Shown here: positions 54,069 to 63,656 of the stretch, one piece after another
Layout of the letters: each line of letters begins with the position of its first letter
Numbering within the stretch: position 1 is the first letter of the stretch
Assembly (NCBI GenBank): GCA_001314715.1
Contig: LJSV01000008.1
Location: 95,945 to 159,944, forward strand
Reading direction: 5' to 3'
From: Rhodobacteraceae bacterium HLUCCA12
GTDB lineage: Bacteria; Pseudomonadota; Alphaproteobacteria; Rhodobacterales; Rhodobacteraceae
Length of the DNA stretch: 64,000 nt
Position numbers and translations under genes: made by a program
Notes under the pieces: model-generated
What the model was told of the DNA's origin: nothing
Database searches by the model: none
What the model saw: only the letters and a program-made list of their open reading frames with translations

Positions 54069-54893
54069 TCAATCACGCAGAAGTTCGTTGATCGAGGTCT
54101 TTTCACGGGTCCGGGCATCGACGCGCTTGACGATCACCGCGCAATAGAGGTTCACGCCGTTCTTCGACGGCATCGACCCCGACACCACGACCGAGCCCGC
54201 CGGCACCTCGCCATACATGACATTGCCGGTTTCGCGGTCCACGATCTTGGTGGACTGACCGATGAAGACCCCCATGCCCAGAACCGAGCCCTCGCGCACG
54301 ATCACGCCCTCAACCACCTCGGAACGCGCGCCGATAAAGCAATGATCCTCGATGATGGTGGGGCCGGCCTGCATCGGCTCCAGCACACCGCCGATCCCGA
54401 CACCGCCCGACAGATGCACGTTCTTGCCGATCTGCGCGCAGCTGCCGACGGTTGCCCAGGTATCGACCATCGTGCCGCTGTCGACATGCGCGCCCAGGTT
54501 CACGAAGGACGGCATCAGCACCACGCCCGGCGCGATATAGGCCGATTTGCGCACGACGCAGTTGGGCACGGCGCGAAAGCCCGCGGTCTTCCAGCGGGCG
54601 GCGTCCCAGCCGGCAAACTTGGAATCGACCTTGTCCCACCAGCCGCCGCCCTGCGGGCCGCCCGATTGCGGCTCCATGTCCTTGATGCGAAAGCCCAGCA
54701 GCACCGCCTTTTTCGCCCATTGGTTCACATGCCAGTCGGCGCCGCGCTTTTCGGCCACGCGCAGCTTGCCGCTGTCCAGCGCCTCCAGCGTCGCCTCGAT
54801 GGCATCGCGGGTTTCGCCGCGGGTTTCGGGCGTGATCGTGTCGCGGACATCCCAGGCGGCTTCGATGGCGGTTTCGAGTTCGGCAATGGTCAT
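54069..54893 (-). CDS. dapD: Tetrahydrodipicolinate N-succinyltransferase
   Basis: A 274-residue left-handed beta-helix acyltransferase of the succinylase branch of lysine/diaminopimelate synthesis. Hexapeptide repeats span about 105-215 ([40 protein letters not shown]). The preceding N-terminal helical part and [12 protein letters not shown] are typical. AGGAG lies 6 bases before the ATG at 54893; a GTG one codon earlier is a poorer choice. dapE of the same branch is 3.4 kb away. Confidence 0.96.
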   Translation of the reverse strand: MTIAELETAIEAAWDVRDTITPETRGETRDAIEATLEALDSGKLRVAEKRGADWHVNQWAKKAVLLGFRIKDMEPQSGGPQGGGWWDKVDSKFAGWDAARWKTAGFRAVPNCVVRKSAYIAPGVVLMPSFVNLGAHVDSGTMVDTWATVGSCAQIGKNVHLSGGVGIGGVLEPMQAGPTIIEDHCFIGARSEVVEGVIVREGSVLGMGVFIGQSTKIVDRETGNVMYGEVPAGSVVVSGSMPSKNGVNLYCAVIVKRVDARTREKTSINELLRD

Positions 54894-54979
54894 CACGGGC
54901 TCCTGCGGCTCTGGTCACGGGGTTGCGCAGGCTATAGCCTTGCAAGGACAGGCACGCAATGCAGGCAAAGGACATAACG

Positions 54980-55792
54980 ATGAACGACAAGCCACGCTTC
55001 CGACGCTTTCCAGACGCCGAGGAGGACGTTCGCGCCTGGCACCAGGTGCCCGATACGCCGCAAACGCGCAGCCCGACCTATCGCCTGGCCTTCGACGATC
55101 TGGATTTTCTGAAACGCGACGAGCTGCGGCCCGTGCGCCTTCAGCTTGAGCTTCTGAAAACCGAGATGGTGCTGACCGAGCGCGAGATCACATCGACGGT
55201 GGTGATGTTCGGCGGTGCGCGCATCCCGTCGCCGGGATCGCCCGCAGGCAAGGCCGGTCTCGACAAGCTTGCGCCCTATTATGTCCAGGCCAAGGAATTC
55301 GCGCGCCTGATGACCGTGCGCAGCGTCACCTCGGGCAACCGCGAGAACGTCATCTGCACCGGCGGCGGCCCCGGCGTGATGGAGGCCGGAAACCGTGGCG
55401 CGGCCGAGGCGGGCGGCACCTCGATCGGGCTGAATATCGTCTTGCCGCATGAACAGGCCCCGAACGGATGGGTCACACCCGAGCTGGCCTTCAATTTCCA
55501 CTATTTCGCGATCCGCAAGATGCATTTCCTGATGCGCGCGCGGGCGATCACCATATTTCCCGGCGGTTTTGGCACGCTGGATGAGATGTTCGAATCCCTG
55601 ACCCTGATTCAGACCCAGCGGATGAATCCGATCCCGATCCTGCTGTTCGGGCGGGAGTTCTGGGAAACGGTGATCAACTGGGATGCGCTGGCCGAGGCCG
55701 GCACGATCTCGCCCGAAGACCTGAACCTGTTTCGCTATGTCGAGACCGCCGACGAGGCGGTGGAATGGATCGACAACTGGCCAGTCGCCTGA
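54980..55792 (+). CDS. LOG family protein (TIGR00730-like)
   Basis: A 270-residue Rossmann-like protein with the nucleotide motifs CTGGGPGVMEAGNRGAAE and FPGGFGTLDEMFE. LOG proteins are cytokinin-riboside monophosphate phosphoribohydrolases or general nucleotide 5'-monophosphate hydrolases; in bacteria the substrate is often unknown. The N-terminal 95-residue helical extension marks the longer bacterial subgroup. AAAGGA precedes the ATG at 54980. Divergent from dapD. Confidence 0.9.
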   Translation: MNDKPRFRRFPDAEEDVRAWHQVPDTPQTRSPTYRLAFDDLDFLKRDELRPVRLQLELLKTEMVLTEREITSTVVMFGGARIPSPGSPAGKAGLDKLAPYYVQAKEFARLMTVRSVTSGNRENVICTGGGPGVMEAGNRGAAEAGGTSIGLNIVLPHEQAPNGWVTPELAFNFHYFAIRKMHFLMRARAITIFPGGFGTLDEMFESLTLIQTQRMNPIPILLFGREFWETVINWDALAEAGTISPEDLNLFRYVETADEAVEWIDNWPVA

Positions 55793-55835
55793 AAAACCGC
55801 GGCGGCCATGGGCACCCAGGGCCGCCGCAGGTTTA
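55792..55835. terminator. Bidirectional terminator between LOG and kinase genes
   Basis: Perfect 9-bp stem GCGGCGGCC (55799-55807) / GGCCGCCGC (55820-55828). On the minus strand the stem is followed by GGTTTTTC, a good rho-independent tail for the kinase gene; on the plus strand AGGTTTATT follows. Confidence 0.8.
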
Positions 55836-58010
55836 TTCCGCGGCCGTTTTCGACGCCACCGCGCAATCGGGGATCAGCGAGCCCAGTGCGCTGCGCAAAC
55901 GCTCGATCTGCAACGGCTTGGTCAGGCAGTCGTCAAAGCCCGCGGCCATGTAGCTTTCGACCTGGTGCGACATCGCATTGGCGGTGAACGCCAGGATCGG
56001 CAGCCGTCTGCCCGCCTTGCCCTTGCCGTTCATCACGCGCCTGGCTTCGCGCGCGCGCATCTCCTTGAGAACCTTGACCCCGTCCATTTCGGGCATCGAG
56101 ATATCCAGGATCACGGCGTCGAATTCATCCTTGTCATAGGCTTCCAGCGCGGCCGGGCCATCAGACACCAGCACCGACGAAATCCCCAGTTGCCCCATCA
56201 TCGCGCCAAGGATCATCCGGTTGGTGCGGTTGTCGTCGGCGGCCAGAACCCGAAGCCCCGAAAGATCGTATTGAACGTCGATCACCTGTTCGCGCTCCTG
56301 ATCGCGGGCCGCAGACGGCGCTTTGGCCAGCGGCAGCTGGATCGTGAACGTCGTGCCCGCCCCCAGTTGCGAGCGGAACGCGATGGTGCCGCCCATCATG
56401 TCCACCAGCCGCTTGGCGATCGGCATACCCAGCCCGGTGCCGCCGAACTTGCGCGCGATCGAGCCGTCGGCCTGGCCGAATTCCTCGAACACATGAACCT
56501 GTTGTTCCTGCGTCATGCCGATGCCGGTATCGCGCACCTCGATCACGAGGTGTTCGGGATCCAGGCAATCCAGCTCGACCCGGACCGAGCCGGTTTCGGT
56601 GAACTTGATCGCATTGCCGATCACGTTATGCAGGATCTGAAGGATGCGATGCGGATCGCCCAGCCGCCGCGCCGTGGCGTCGCCCTGAACCGTGACGGCG
56701 AAGGAAAGCTGCTTTTCCGAAGCCTTGAGCGTGTGAACCGCCTCGATGCGCTGCGCCAGCTCCGGCACGCTGAACGGCACCTGCTCGATCGACAACTGAT
56801 CGGCCTCGATCTTGGACATGTCCAGCAGATCGTTGATGATGCTCAGCAGCAAGGTACCGGAATCGTGCATCACCTTGATCATCCGCGCCTGGTCAGCGTC
56901 TGTGACAAGGCGCTCCAGAACCTCGGCGATGCCCAGAACACCATTGAGCGGTGTGCGCATCTCGTGGCTCATCTTGGCAAGGAACTGGGTCTTGGCGGCG
57001 TTGGCGCGGCGGGCCTCTTCCAGCGCGGCTTCGCGCGCGCGCTCGGCCAGCACCTGTTCGGTGACGTCGATCAAGGCATAGACCACCCGCGCATCGCGCG
57101 ATCCGCCCTCGGGCACCGGGGCGGCGTGGACCGAACAATACCGTGTCGCCCGCCCCACACGCAGCAGGAACCGCTCATCGGCGAGGGCCGATTTCGTCTT
57201 GAGAACCTGGGCAAAGGGGGTGGCGCCCGGCTCGACCGTCTTGCCATCCTCGTGTTGGCGAAACCATTCGGCCTGGTCGTGGCGCTTGCCGATGATGCGG
57301 GCGCGCGGCGCGCGCAGGATCTGTTCGGCGGCATCGTTGGCAAAGCGGATCGTGCCGGAATCGTCCAGCACCAGAATGCCCATGGCCGAGGTGCTGAGGA
57401 TGCTTTCCAGAAACGCGCGCTCGCCCGACAGCTCCGCCTGCGCCGCGCGCACCGCGCGCTCGCTTTCGCGCCGCTGCAGGACAGAACAGATCACATCGGC
57501 CACCGATTGCAGCAGATACAACTCGCCCGGCAGAAAGTCGTGGGTGTTGTGCACCCCATCGAAGCCCATGAAGCCATAAAACGCGCCTTCGGTGCGCATC
57601 GGCACCATCAGCACCGAACGGATCGCCTGTGACTCCAGCAGCTTGCGTGCCTCGTCATCCTCGGGCAATTCCGAGATGTCGGGCACATGAAATGGTATGC
57701 CATTCTCAAGCTGCACGCTGACTGATCCGTAAAGCGACCAGGGCAGGCCTTGCAGATGTTCGATCTCGGACTCGATGCCGGGCGCGCACCACTCATGCGT
57801 GTTGCTTGTCAACTCGCCGGAATTCACAAAGACATAGGCCCGGTCGCGCTTGCAATAGGCGCCGATTCGCTGGATCGCGCGGTTGATCGAGGCATCGGTA
57901 TCTTCGATCGGCGCGCGCAACATGTCGTTGAGAATCTCGACGACCAGGGCCTGAATGCGTGTCAGGCGCGTTTCATTGGTGATTTTCTCGGTCGGCATTG
58001 CGCTGTGCAT
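55833..58010 (-). CDS. Hybrid sensor histidine kinase (GAF-PAS-HisKA-HATPase-REC)
   Basis: A 725-residue soluble kinase without membrane segments. GAF domain about 25-185, PAS about 200-320, HisKA with phospho-His349 in MSHEMRTPLNG, HATPase about 420-560 (N box HNVIGNAIKF, G boxes DTGIGM and GGTGLGM), and a receiver domain with phospho-acceptor Asp636 in LDISMPEMDG. The internal receiver implies a phosphorelay; no phosphotransferase or partner gene is adjacent. The start may be the ATG at 58010 or 57998; neither has a strong ribosome site. Signal unknown; the GAF domain suggests a small cytosolic ligand. Confidence 0.92.
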   Translation of the reverse strand: MHSAMPTEKITNETRLTRIQALVVEILNDMLRAPIEDTDASINRAIQRIGAYCKRDRAYVFVNSGELTSNTHEWCAPGIESEIEHLQGLPWSLYGSVSVQLENGIPFHVPDISELPEDDEARKLLESQAIRSVLMVPMRTEGAFYGFMGFDGVHNTHDFLPGELYLLQSVADVICSVLQRRESERAVRAAQAELSGERAFLESILSTSAMGILVLDDSGTIRFANDAAEQILRAPRARIIGKRHDQAEWFRQHEDGKTVEPGATPFAQVLKTKSALADERFLLRVGRATRYCSVHAAPVPEGGSRDARVVYALIDVTEQVLAERAREAALEEARRANAAKTQFLAKMSHEMRTPLNGVLGIAEVLERLVTDADQARMIKVMHDSGTLLLSIINDLLDMSKIEADQLSIEQVPFSVPELAQRIEAVHTLKASEKQLSFAVTVQGDATARRLGDPHRILQILHNVIGNAIKFTETGSVRVELDCLDPEHLVIEVRDTGIGMTQEQQVHVFEEFGQADGSIARKFGGTGLGMPIAKRLVDMMGGTIAFRSQLGAGTTFTIQLPLAKAPSAARDQEREQVIDVQYDLSGLRVLAADDNRTNRMILGAMMGQLGISSVLVSDGPAALEAYDKDEFDAVILDISMPEMDGVKVLKEMRAREARRVMNGKGKAGRRLPILAFTANAMSHQVESYMAAGFDDCLTKPLQIERLRSALGSLIPDCAVASKTAAE

Positions 58011-58326
58011 CCACCACGTAGGTTTCGTTCCTCATGAATGCCGCATCAGACTCGATCACAACACTCGTGCGGACGGACACCGCTTGAGCCCTTCGACATC
58101 TCGGATCGCGCAAACAGCGAGACATGAACACACATACAGCTTCCGTTCGAAAGGCTATCACAGCACCCGGTTTCGTCAATGGAATGCCCCCCGAAAGGGG
58201 CGACATTATGACGTTGCGGCAGTCTTTTGACGCCCCTGACATGTCGAAAACGGGCCGGCGCTTGCCCTTGGCGGTGTCAGGCTGTAGCCAGATCGGCAAG
58301 CTCATTGCCCTGAACCACACCCCCGG
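58011..58326. other. 316-base divergent intergenic region
   Basis: Separates the kinase and dapE. It should hold both promoters. The one structure seen is a short hairpin CCCC-gaaa-GGGG (58189-58200). No coding frame or consensus operator was recognised. Confidence 0.5.
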
Positions 58327-59502
58327 ATGCCCGATCGCATGCACGAAACCGACCCCGCCGATTTGACCGGCCGGCTTGTCCGCTGCCCCTCGGTCACACC
58401 CGATGAAGGCGGTGCTTTGTCGCTGCTTGAGCCCCTCCTGGCGGATGCGGGTTTCACCTGCACGCGGATCGAACGCGGCGGTGTGTCCAACCTGTTCGCA
58501 CGCTGGGGCGCGCGCGATGCCGCGCGCCGCTTCGGTTTCAACGGCCATACCGATGTCGTGCCGCCCGGCGATCCCGGCGACTGGCGGTATGACCCGTTCG
58601 CCGGAACGGTCGCCGAAGGCCGGATCTGGGGCCGCGGCGCCTGCGACATGAAATCGGGTGTCGCCGCCTTTGTCGCGGCGGCGGTGGATTTCGTGCGCGA
58701 CGCGCCGCCCGATGATGGCGCCGTGATCGTGACGATCACCGGCGACGAGGAGGGCGAGGCCATCGACGGCACCGCCGCGATCCTGGACTGGATGATCGAA
58801 AACGGCGAAAGCATGACGCATTGCCTGGTCGGCGAGCCGACCTGCCCGGCGGTCATGGGCGAGATGATCAAGAACGGCCGGCGCGGGTCGCTGACCGCGA
58901 CCATCACGGCGCGCGGGGTGCAGGGCCACGCCGCCTATCCGCACCGCGCCCGCAACCCGCTGCCGGCATTGGTGGCGCTGCTCGACCGGCTGGCGCGGGC
59001 CGAACTGGATCGCGGCAACGCCAATTTCGAACCCTCGACCCTGGCGCTGACCACGATCGACACCGGCAATCCGGCCTCGAACGTGATCCCGGCGCAGGCG
59101 CGCGCGGTCGTCAACATCCGTTTCAACGACACCCATTCCGGTGCCTCGCTCGGCGCGTGGCTTGACGAACACTGCCAGGCCATCAGCGCCGAAACCGGCA
59201 TCGGTTTCGACCTGTCGATCAAGCTTTCGGGCGAAAGCTTCGTCACCGAACCGGGGGCGTTTACCGATCTCGTTGCCGCCGCCGTGCACAAGGTTTGCGG
59301 CGTGAAGCCCGAGCTTTCGACATCGGGCGGCACATCGGATGCCCGCTTCATCCGGAACCATTGCCCGGTTGTCGAATTCGGGCTGGTCGGACAGTCGATG
59401 CACCAGACCGACGAACATGTCGAGATCGACCATATCCACATGCTCAAGGATGTCTATCGCACCGTCCTGGCGGGATATTTCGCGCCCGTATCGGACCTTT
59501 GA
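58327..59502 (+). CDS. dapE: Succinyl-diaminopimelate desuccinylase
   Basis: A 391-residue M20 dizinc hydrolase that removes succinate from N-succinyl-LL-diaminopimelate. [12 protein letters not shown] (metal His and Asp), [16 protein letters not shown] (catalytic Glu) and EPTCP are in order; the dimerisation domain lies about 185-300, and QSMHQTDEH gives the last metal His. The ATG at 58327 or the in-frame ATG at 58339 may be used; neither has a clear ribosome site. Partner of dapD in this window. Confidence 0.95.
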   Translation: MPDRMHETDPADLTGRLVRCPSVTPDEGGALSLLEPLLADAGFTCTRIERGGVSNLFARWGARDAARRFGFNGHTDVVPPGDPGDWRYDPFAGTVAEGRIWGRGACDMKSGVAAFVAAAVDFVRDAPPDDGAVIVTITGDEEGEAIDGTAAILDWMIENGESMTHCLVGEPTCPAVMGEMIKNGRRGSLTATITARGVQGHAAYPHRARNPLPALVALLDRLARAELDRGNANFEPSTLALTTIDTGNPASNVIPAQARAVVNIRFNDTHSGASLGAWLDEHCQAISAETGIGFDLSIKLSGESFVTEPGAFTDLVAAAVHKVCGVKPELSTSGGTSDARFIRNHCPVVEFGLVGQSMHQTDEHVEIDHIHMLKDVYRTVLAGYFAPVSDL

Positions 59503-59607
59503 CGCCGGCGCCGAAACGCGGCCGGCATCATCCCCGGCGCCGATGGCCCGGCCGCTGGACGAAAAAACCCGATGACGCCGGGGCCGCATCGTGGTAGCGC
59601 CGACGCC

Positions 59608-61863
59608 ATGACCACCCTGCCCTCGAAATCCGAACTGCATCTGTGGCTGACCGAAAACCCTGATGTCACGGGGCTGCGCGAAATCGCGCGGGCCTTCAAC
59701 ATCAAGGGGTCGGCGCGGGTCGAACTCAAACGCCTGTTGGCCGAGATGGAGGCCGAGGGCCTTTATTCGCGCCGCGCGCGCCGGCATGGCGCGGCAAAAC
59801 TGCCGCCGGTGACGCTCTTGCGTGTACGCGCCCCCGACGGATCGGGCGATCTTTTCGCCGAACCGCAGGACTGGGACGGGCCCGGCGCCCCGCCGCGCAT
59901 CCTGATCCTGCCGCGCGCGGGCGACCCTGCCCTGGGCGAGGGCGACCGCGTGCTGGCCAAGCTGCTGAAGGTGCGCGGCGACGATCACGACTATCACGCA
60001 CGGATCATCCGCAAGCTGGGCACCAACCCGCGCAAGGTTCTGGGCATCTTTCGCGCCGGCGCCGAGGGCGGGCGGATCGTGCCGATCGACAAGGGCGCCG
60101 ACATGGAATGGATGGTGCCGCACGGTCAGACCGAGGGCGCCGAGGACGGCGAACTGGTCGAGGCCGAACAGACCGGCCCCGCCCGCATGGGGCTGCCACG
60201 CGCGCGCATCCTGGACCGGCTGGGCGACCCTTCGGCGCCAAAGGCGGTGTCGCTGATCGCCATCCACCAGCATGGCATTCCCGACCGCTTTCCCGATGCC
60301 GTGATCGCCGAGGCCGACGCCATCGGTCCCGCCGCGATGGCGGGGCGCGAGGATCTGCGCGAGTTGCCGCTGCTGACCATCGACCCGGCCGATGCGCGCG
60401 ACCGCGACGATGCCGTGCTGGCCCTGCGCGACGACGATCCCGGCAACCCCGGCGGGTTTGTCGTCTGGGTGGCGATCGCTGATGTCGCGGCGCATGTGCG
60501 CCCCGGCAGCGAACTGGATCGCGAGGCCCGGCTGCGCGGCAATTCCACCTATTTCCCCGACCGGGTGGTGCCGATGCTGCCCGATCGTCTGTCGGGCGAC
60601 CTGTGTTCGCTGCACGAGGCTGTCGACCGGGCAGTCCTGGCCGTGCGCATGGTGCTGAACGCGCATGGCGAGAAGATCGCGCATCGCTTCACCCGCGCGA
60701 TGATGTGCTCGCGCGCCTCGCTGACCTATCGCCAGGCGCAGGATGCCTTCGACGGCCGCCTCGACGCGGCGACCGCGCCGCTGGCCACCGTGCTGGACGA
60801 TCTCCATGCCGCGTGGAAGGTGACGCTGGCAGCGCGCGCCAAGCGCCAGCCGCTGGATCTGGATCTGCCCGAACGCCGGATCGAGTTGTCCGAGGACGGC
60901 AAGGTCGTGTCGGTCGCGTTCAAGGACCGGCTGGACGCCCATCGCGTGATCGAGGAATTCATGGTGCTGGCCAATGTCGCCGCCGCCGAGGAACTGATCG
61001 CGCGCCGCTCGCCGCTTCTGTTTCGCGTGCACGAGGAACCGGCGGTCGAGAAAATCGACGCGCTGCGCGAGGTCGCCGTCAATGCCGGCCTGGTCCTTGC
61101 CAAGGGGCAGGTTCTGCAAACACGCCACCTGAACGCCCTGCTGGCGCAGGCCGAAGGCAGCGAATTCGACGAGCTGATCAACATGTCCACCCTGCGCGCC
61201 ATGACCCAGGCCTATTACAGCCCCGAGAACCGGGGCCATTTCGGGCTGGCGCTGCGCAACTATGCGCATTTCACCTCGCCGATCCGGCGCTATTCCGACC
61301 TGATCGTGCACCGCGCATTGATCAGCGCGCATCGCTGGAAGCCCGGCGCGCGGAGCGATGGGCTGTCGGCCTGGGATATCGAGCATCTGGCGGAAACGGC
61401 GGATCTGATCTCGCAAAGCGAGCGCCGTTCCATGGCAGCCGAACGCGACACCACCGACCGCTATCTGGCCGCGTTCCTGGCCGACCGGATCGGGGCGACC
61501 TTTGCCGGTCGTATCTCGGGCGTGGCACGGTTCGGTTTGTTCGTCCGGCTGGACGAGACCGGAGCGGACGGGCTGGTTCCGATCCGCTCGCTGGGGGATG
61601 AGTATTTCCACCATGACCCGGAAACCCAGACCCTGACCGGCGATCGGTCGGGACAGGTGATCGGGCTGGGCCAGCGCGTCTTGGTCAAGCTGTCCGAGGC
61701 CGAGGCCGTGACCGGCGGGCTGATCCTGGAATTGCTGGAAATCGAGGGCGAGGCCCTTGCCCGTCCGCGCCGCGGACACGGTGGACGCCCCGGCCGGCCG
61801 AAACCGCGCAAATCGACGGCCGCGCGCAAGGCCAGCGTGCGAACCCGGCGCAAGCGCGGCTGA
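59608..61863 (+). CDS. rnr: Ribonuclease R
   Basis: A 751-residue 3'-5' exoribonuclease of the RNase II/R family. Order: N-terminal helix-turn-helix-like part (1-60, LREIARAFNIKG), cold-shock domains (about 75-230), RNB catalytic domain from about 245 with TIDPADARDRDDAV (the active-site Asp cluster), S1 domain (about 630-715, GRISGVARFGLFVRLDETGADG), and a basic Lys/Arg-rich tail. The ATG at 59608 has only a weak ribosome site. Followed directly by dispersed element copy 4. Confidence 0.95.
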   Translation: MTTLPSKSELHLWLTENPDVTGLREIARAFNIKGSARVELKRLLAEMEAEGLYSRRARRHGAAKLPPVTLLRVRAPDGSGDLFAEPQDWDGPGAPPRILILPRAGDPALGEGDRVLAKLLKVRGDDHDYHARIIRKLGTNPRKVLGIFRAGAEGGRIVPIDKGADMEWMVPHGQTEGAEDGELVEAEQTGPARMGLPRARILDRLGDPSAPKAVSLIAIHQHGIPDRFPDAVIAEADAIGPAAMAGREDLRELPLLTIDPADARDRDDAVLALRDDDPGNPGGFVVWVAIADVAAHVRPGSELDREARLRGNSTYFPDRVVPMLPDRLSGDLCSLHEAVDRAVLAVRMVLNAHGEKIAHRFTRAMMCSRASLTYRQAQDAFDGRLDAATAPLATVLDDLHAAWKVTLAARAKRQPLDLDLPERRIELSEDGKVVSVAFKDRLDAHRVIEEFMVLANVAAAEELIARRSPLLFRVHEEPAVEKIDALREVAVNAGLVLAKGQVLQTRHLNALLAQAEGSEFDELINMSTLRAMTQAYYSPENRGHFGLALRNYAHFTSPIRRYSDLIVHRALISAHRWKPGARSDGLSAWDIEHLAETADLISQSERRSMAAERDTTDRYLAAFLADRIGATFAGRISGVARFGLFVRLDETGADGLVPIRSLGDEYFHHDPETQTLTGDRSGQVIGLGQRVLVKLSEAEAVTGGLILELLEIEGEALARPRRGHGGRPGRPKPRKSTAARKASVRTRRKRG

Positions 61864-61888
61864 CCGGGTGCGTGACGCGACGGGGCGC

Positions 61889-61956
61889 AGGGGGCGTTGC
61901 CCCCTCTTCGGCTGCGCCGAATTCACCCCCAGCGTATTTTCGGCAAGATGAAGGGG
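61889..61956 (+). repeat. Dispersed intergenic two-hairpin element, copy 4
   Basis: It starts 25 bases after the rnr stop, same sense. Hairpin 1 is AGGGGGC-gtt-GCCCCCT (61889-61905), hairpin 2 is TTCGGC-tgc-GCCGAA (61907-61921), then ATTCACCCCC, GCGTATTTTCGG and CAAGATGAAGGGGC. Almost identical to copy 1 read on the minus strand. Confidence 0.85.
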
Positions 61957-62044
61957 CGCGGGCAAGCGGGTCTTCCGGCGATCGCTTTTCATGCCGTCCG
62001 CGCGCCGCTATAAGGTGCGCGATCAATCAGCGAAAGGCACGATC

Positions 62045-63220
62045 ATGGACGATATCGTCATCCTCGGCGGCGCGCGCAGCGCCATTGGCACGTTCGGCGG
62101 CAGCCTGGCAAGCACCCCGCTGTCGGAATTGGCCACGCATGTCACCCGCGCAGCCATGGAACGCGCCGGTGTCGAGGGCGGGCAGATCGGCAGCGTGGTC
62201 TTTGGCCATGTCGGCAATACCGAACCACGCGACGCCTATCTGTCGCGCGTGGCCGCGATCGAGGCCGGTATCCCCGACACGACCCCCGCGATGAACGTGA
62301 ACCGCCTGTGCGGTTCGGGTGCGCAGGCGATCGTCTCGGCGGCGCAGGCGCTGATGCTGGGCGACGCCGAATTCGCGCTGGCGGGCGGCGCGGAATCGAT
62401 GAGCCGGATGCCCTATATCGTGCCGGCCGCGCGCTTTGGCCAGAAGATGGGCGATGCCGCTGTCATGGACATGATGCTGGGTGCGCTGACCTGCCCGTTC
62501 GGCACCGGCCACATGGGCGTGACCGCCGAGAACGTCGCGCGCGAGCATGGGGTTTCGCGCGAAGAACAGGATGCCTTTGCCCTGGAGAGCCAGCAGCGCG
62601 CGGCGCGCGCCATCGCCGAGGGGCGCTTTGCCAGCCAGATCGCCCCGTTCATGCTGAAGACCCGCAAGGGCGAAATCGCCTTCGACACCGACGAACACCC
62701 CAAAGAGACCACCGCCGAGGCGTTGGCCGGTCTGCGCCCGGCCTTCGAGAAGGGCGGCAGCGTGACTGCGGGCAATGCCAGCGGCATCAACGACGGCGCC
62801 GCCGCCGTGGTTCTGGCGCGCGCGGATGCCGCACAGGGCGCCGGGCTCAAGCCGATGGCGCGTCTCCTGGGCTATGCCGTGGCCGGCGTGCGCCCCGAGG
62901 TGATGGGGATCGGCCCGGTTCCCGCCGTGGAGCAGCTGTGCGCGCGCACCGGGCTGTCGGTCGGCGATTTCGACGTGATCGAATCGAACGAGGCCTTTGC
63001 CGCGCAGGCGCTGGCGGTGAACAAGGGGCTGGGTCTGGACCCGGCGCGGGTGAACCCCAACGGCGGCGCCATCGCGCTTGGCCATCCGGTCGGGGCCACT
63101 GGCGTGATCATCACACTCAAGGCGCTTTATGAACTGGAGCGGATCGGCGGCAGGCGCGCGCTTGTCACCATGTGCATCGGCGGCGGCCAGGGAATCGCAC
63201 TGGCGCTGGAACGGCTTTGA
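62045..63220 (+). CDS. Acetyl-CoA acyltransferase (beta-ketothiolase, BktB-like)
   Basis: A 391-residue thiolase. Nucleophile Cys89 in NRLCGSGAQA, GHPVGATG with the catalytic His, and the second Cys in MCIGGGQG. It condenses or cleaves acetyl-CoA and acyl-CoA units, as in PHB synthesis or fatty-acid breakdown. AAAGG lies 6 bases before the ATG. phaB does not follow; an IS-rich stretch begins instead. A biosynthetic versus degradative role cannot be told from the sequence alone. Confidence 0.92.
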   Translation: MDDIVILGGARSAIGTFGGSLASTPLSELATHVTRAAMERAGVEGGQIGSVVFGHVGNTEPRDAYLSRVAAIEAGIPDTTPAMNVNRLCGSGAQAIVSAAQALMLGDAEFALAGGAESMSRMPYIVPAARFGQKMGDAAVMDMMLGALTCPFGTGHMGVTAENVAREHGVSREEQDAFALESQQRAARAIAEGRFASQIAPFMLKTRKGEIAFDTDEHPKETTAEALAGLRPAFEKGGSVTAGNASGINDGAAAVVLARADAAQGAGLKPMARLLGYAVAGVRPEVMGIGPVPAVEQLCARTGLSVGDFDVIESNEAFAAQALAVNKGLGLDPARVNPNGGAIALGHPVGATGVIITLKALYELERIGGRRALVTMCIGGGQGIALALERL

Positions 63221-63231
63221 CCAACGGGTGC

Positions 63232-63264
63232 GGCGGATGTCCGCCTGGCGCATGCGCGCATGCG
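63232..63264. other. Two palindromes after the thiolase gene
   Basis: GGCGGA-tg-TCCGCC (63232-63245) and the perfect 16-base palindrome CGCATGCGCGCATGCG (63249-63264). They lie between the thiolase stop and the IS remnant; they may be a terminator, or an IS target or end structure. Confidence 0.45.
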
Positions 63265-63280
63265 GGTTTAGCATCTGTGT

Positions 63281-63520
63281 TTATTCGCCGGGCTGAAGCT
63301 GCCAAGGTGTGCGGGTCTTGATGATCGCGTTTGCGATTGTGACCAGCCTTCGTGCGAGTGCGATAATGATGAGTTTGCGTGGCTTCCCGCGTTCTTTGAG
63401 GCGCTTTGCGACGGGTTTGAGAACTGGATTGTCGCTGGTGGCGGCAAGCGTAACGAGAGTGTCCAATCTTTTGCGTATGCCTGATCTGGATTTGCCCGGC
63501 TTTTGTAGAGAGCGTTTAGC
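63281..63520 (-). pseudogene. C-terminal remnant of an IS110-type transposase
   Basis: An open frame on the minus strand from 63520 to the TAA at 63281 encodes a segment like the end of IS110 transposases: SDNPVLKPVAKRLKERGKP, then ALARRLVTIANAII and TPW. An in-frame stop lies just upstream, and the catalytic DEDD domain is absent, so it is a decayed fragment. It is in opposite orientation to the transposase gene at 63749. Confidence 0.65.
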
Positions 63521-63536
63521 TCACTTCCCGTGCCTT

Positions 63537-63656
63537 TCACTCGAAGGCGATGGGGCTCTGGAAGCCGAGCGACGAATGCCGTCTGACAGGATTATAGAAC
63601 CCGTCGATGTATCTGGCGACGGCGTTTTCGGCCTGCTGGCGGGATTGCCAGGCGAC
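63537..63656 (-). pseudogene. C-terminal remnant of an IS3-type transposase
   Basis: The minus strand encodes AWQSRQQAENAV followed by YIDGFYNPVRRHSSLGFQ and SPIAFE-stop, the very conserved end of IS3-family OrfB (integrase-core) transposases. Only about 39 codons are seen; the frame loses family likeness at about 63656, where sequence leading into the IS110 element begins. Probably cut by that insertion. Confidence 0.8.

Noticed and set aside
58189..58200. CCCC-gaaa-GGGG hairpin as a terminator for the kinase or dapE
   Set aside because: It lies upstream of both divergent genes, is only 4 bp and has no U-run.
57973..61992. An open frame of about 1,339 codons on the minus strand across dapE and rnr
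   Set aside because: It is a shadow of strongly supported plus-strand genes in very GC-rich DNA. Its residues are low-complexity (Arg, Gln, His, Gly) with no domain.
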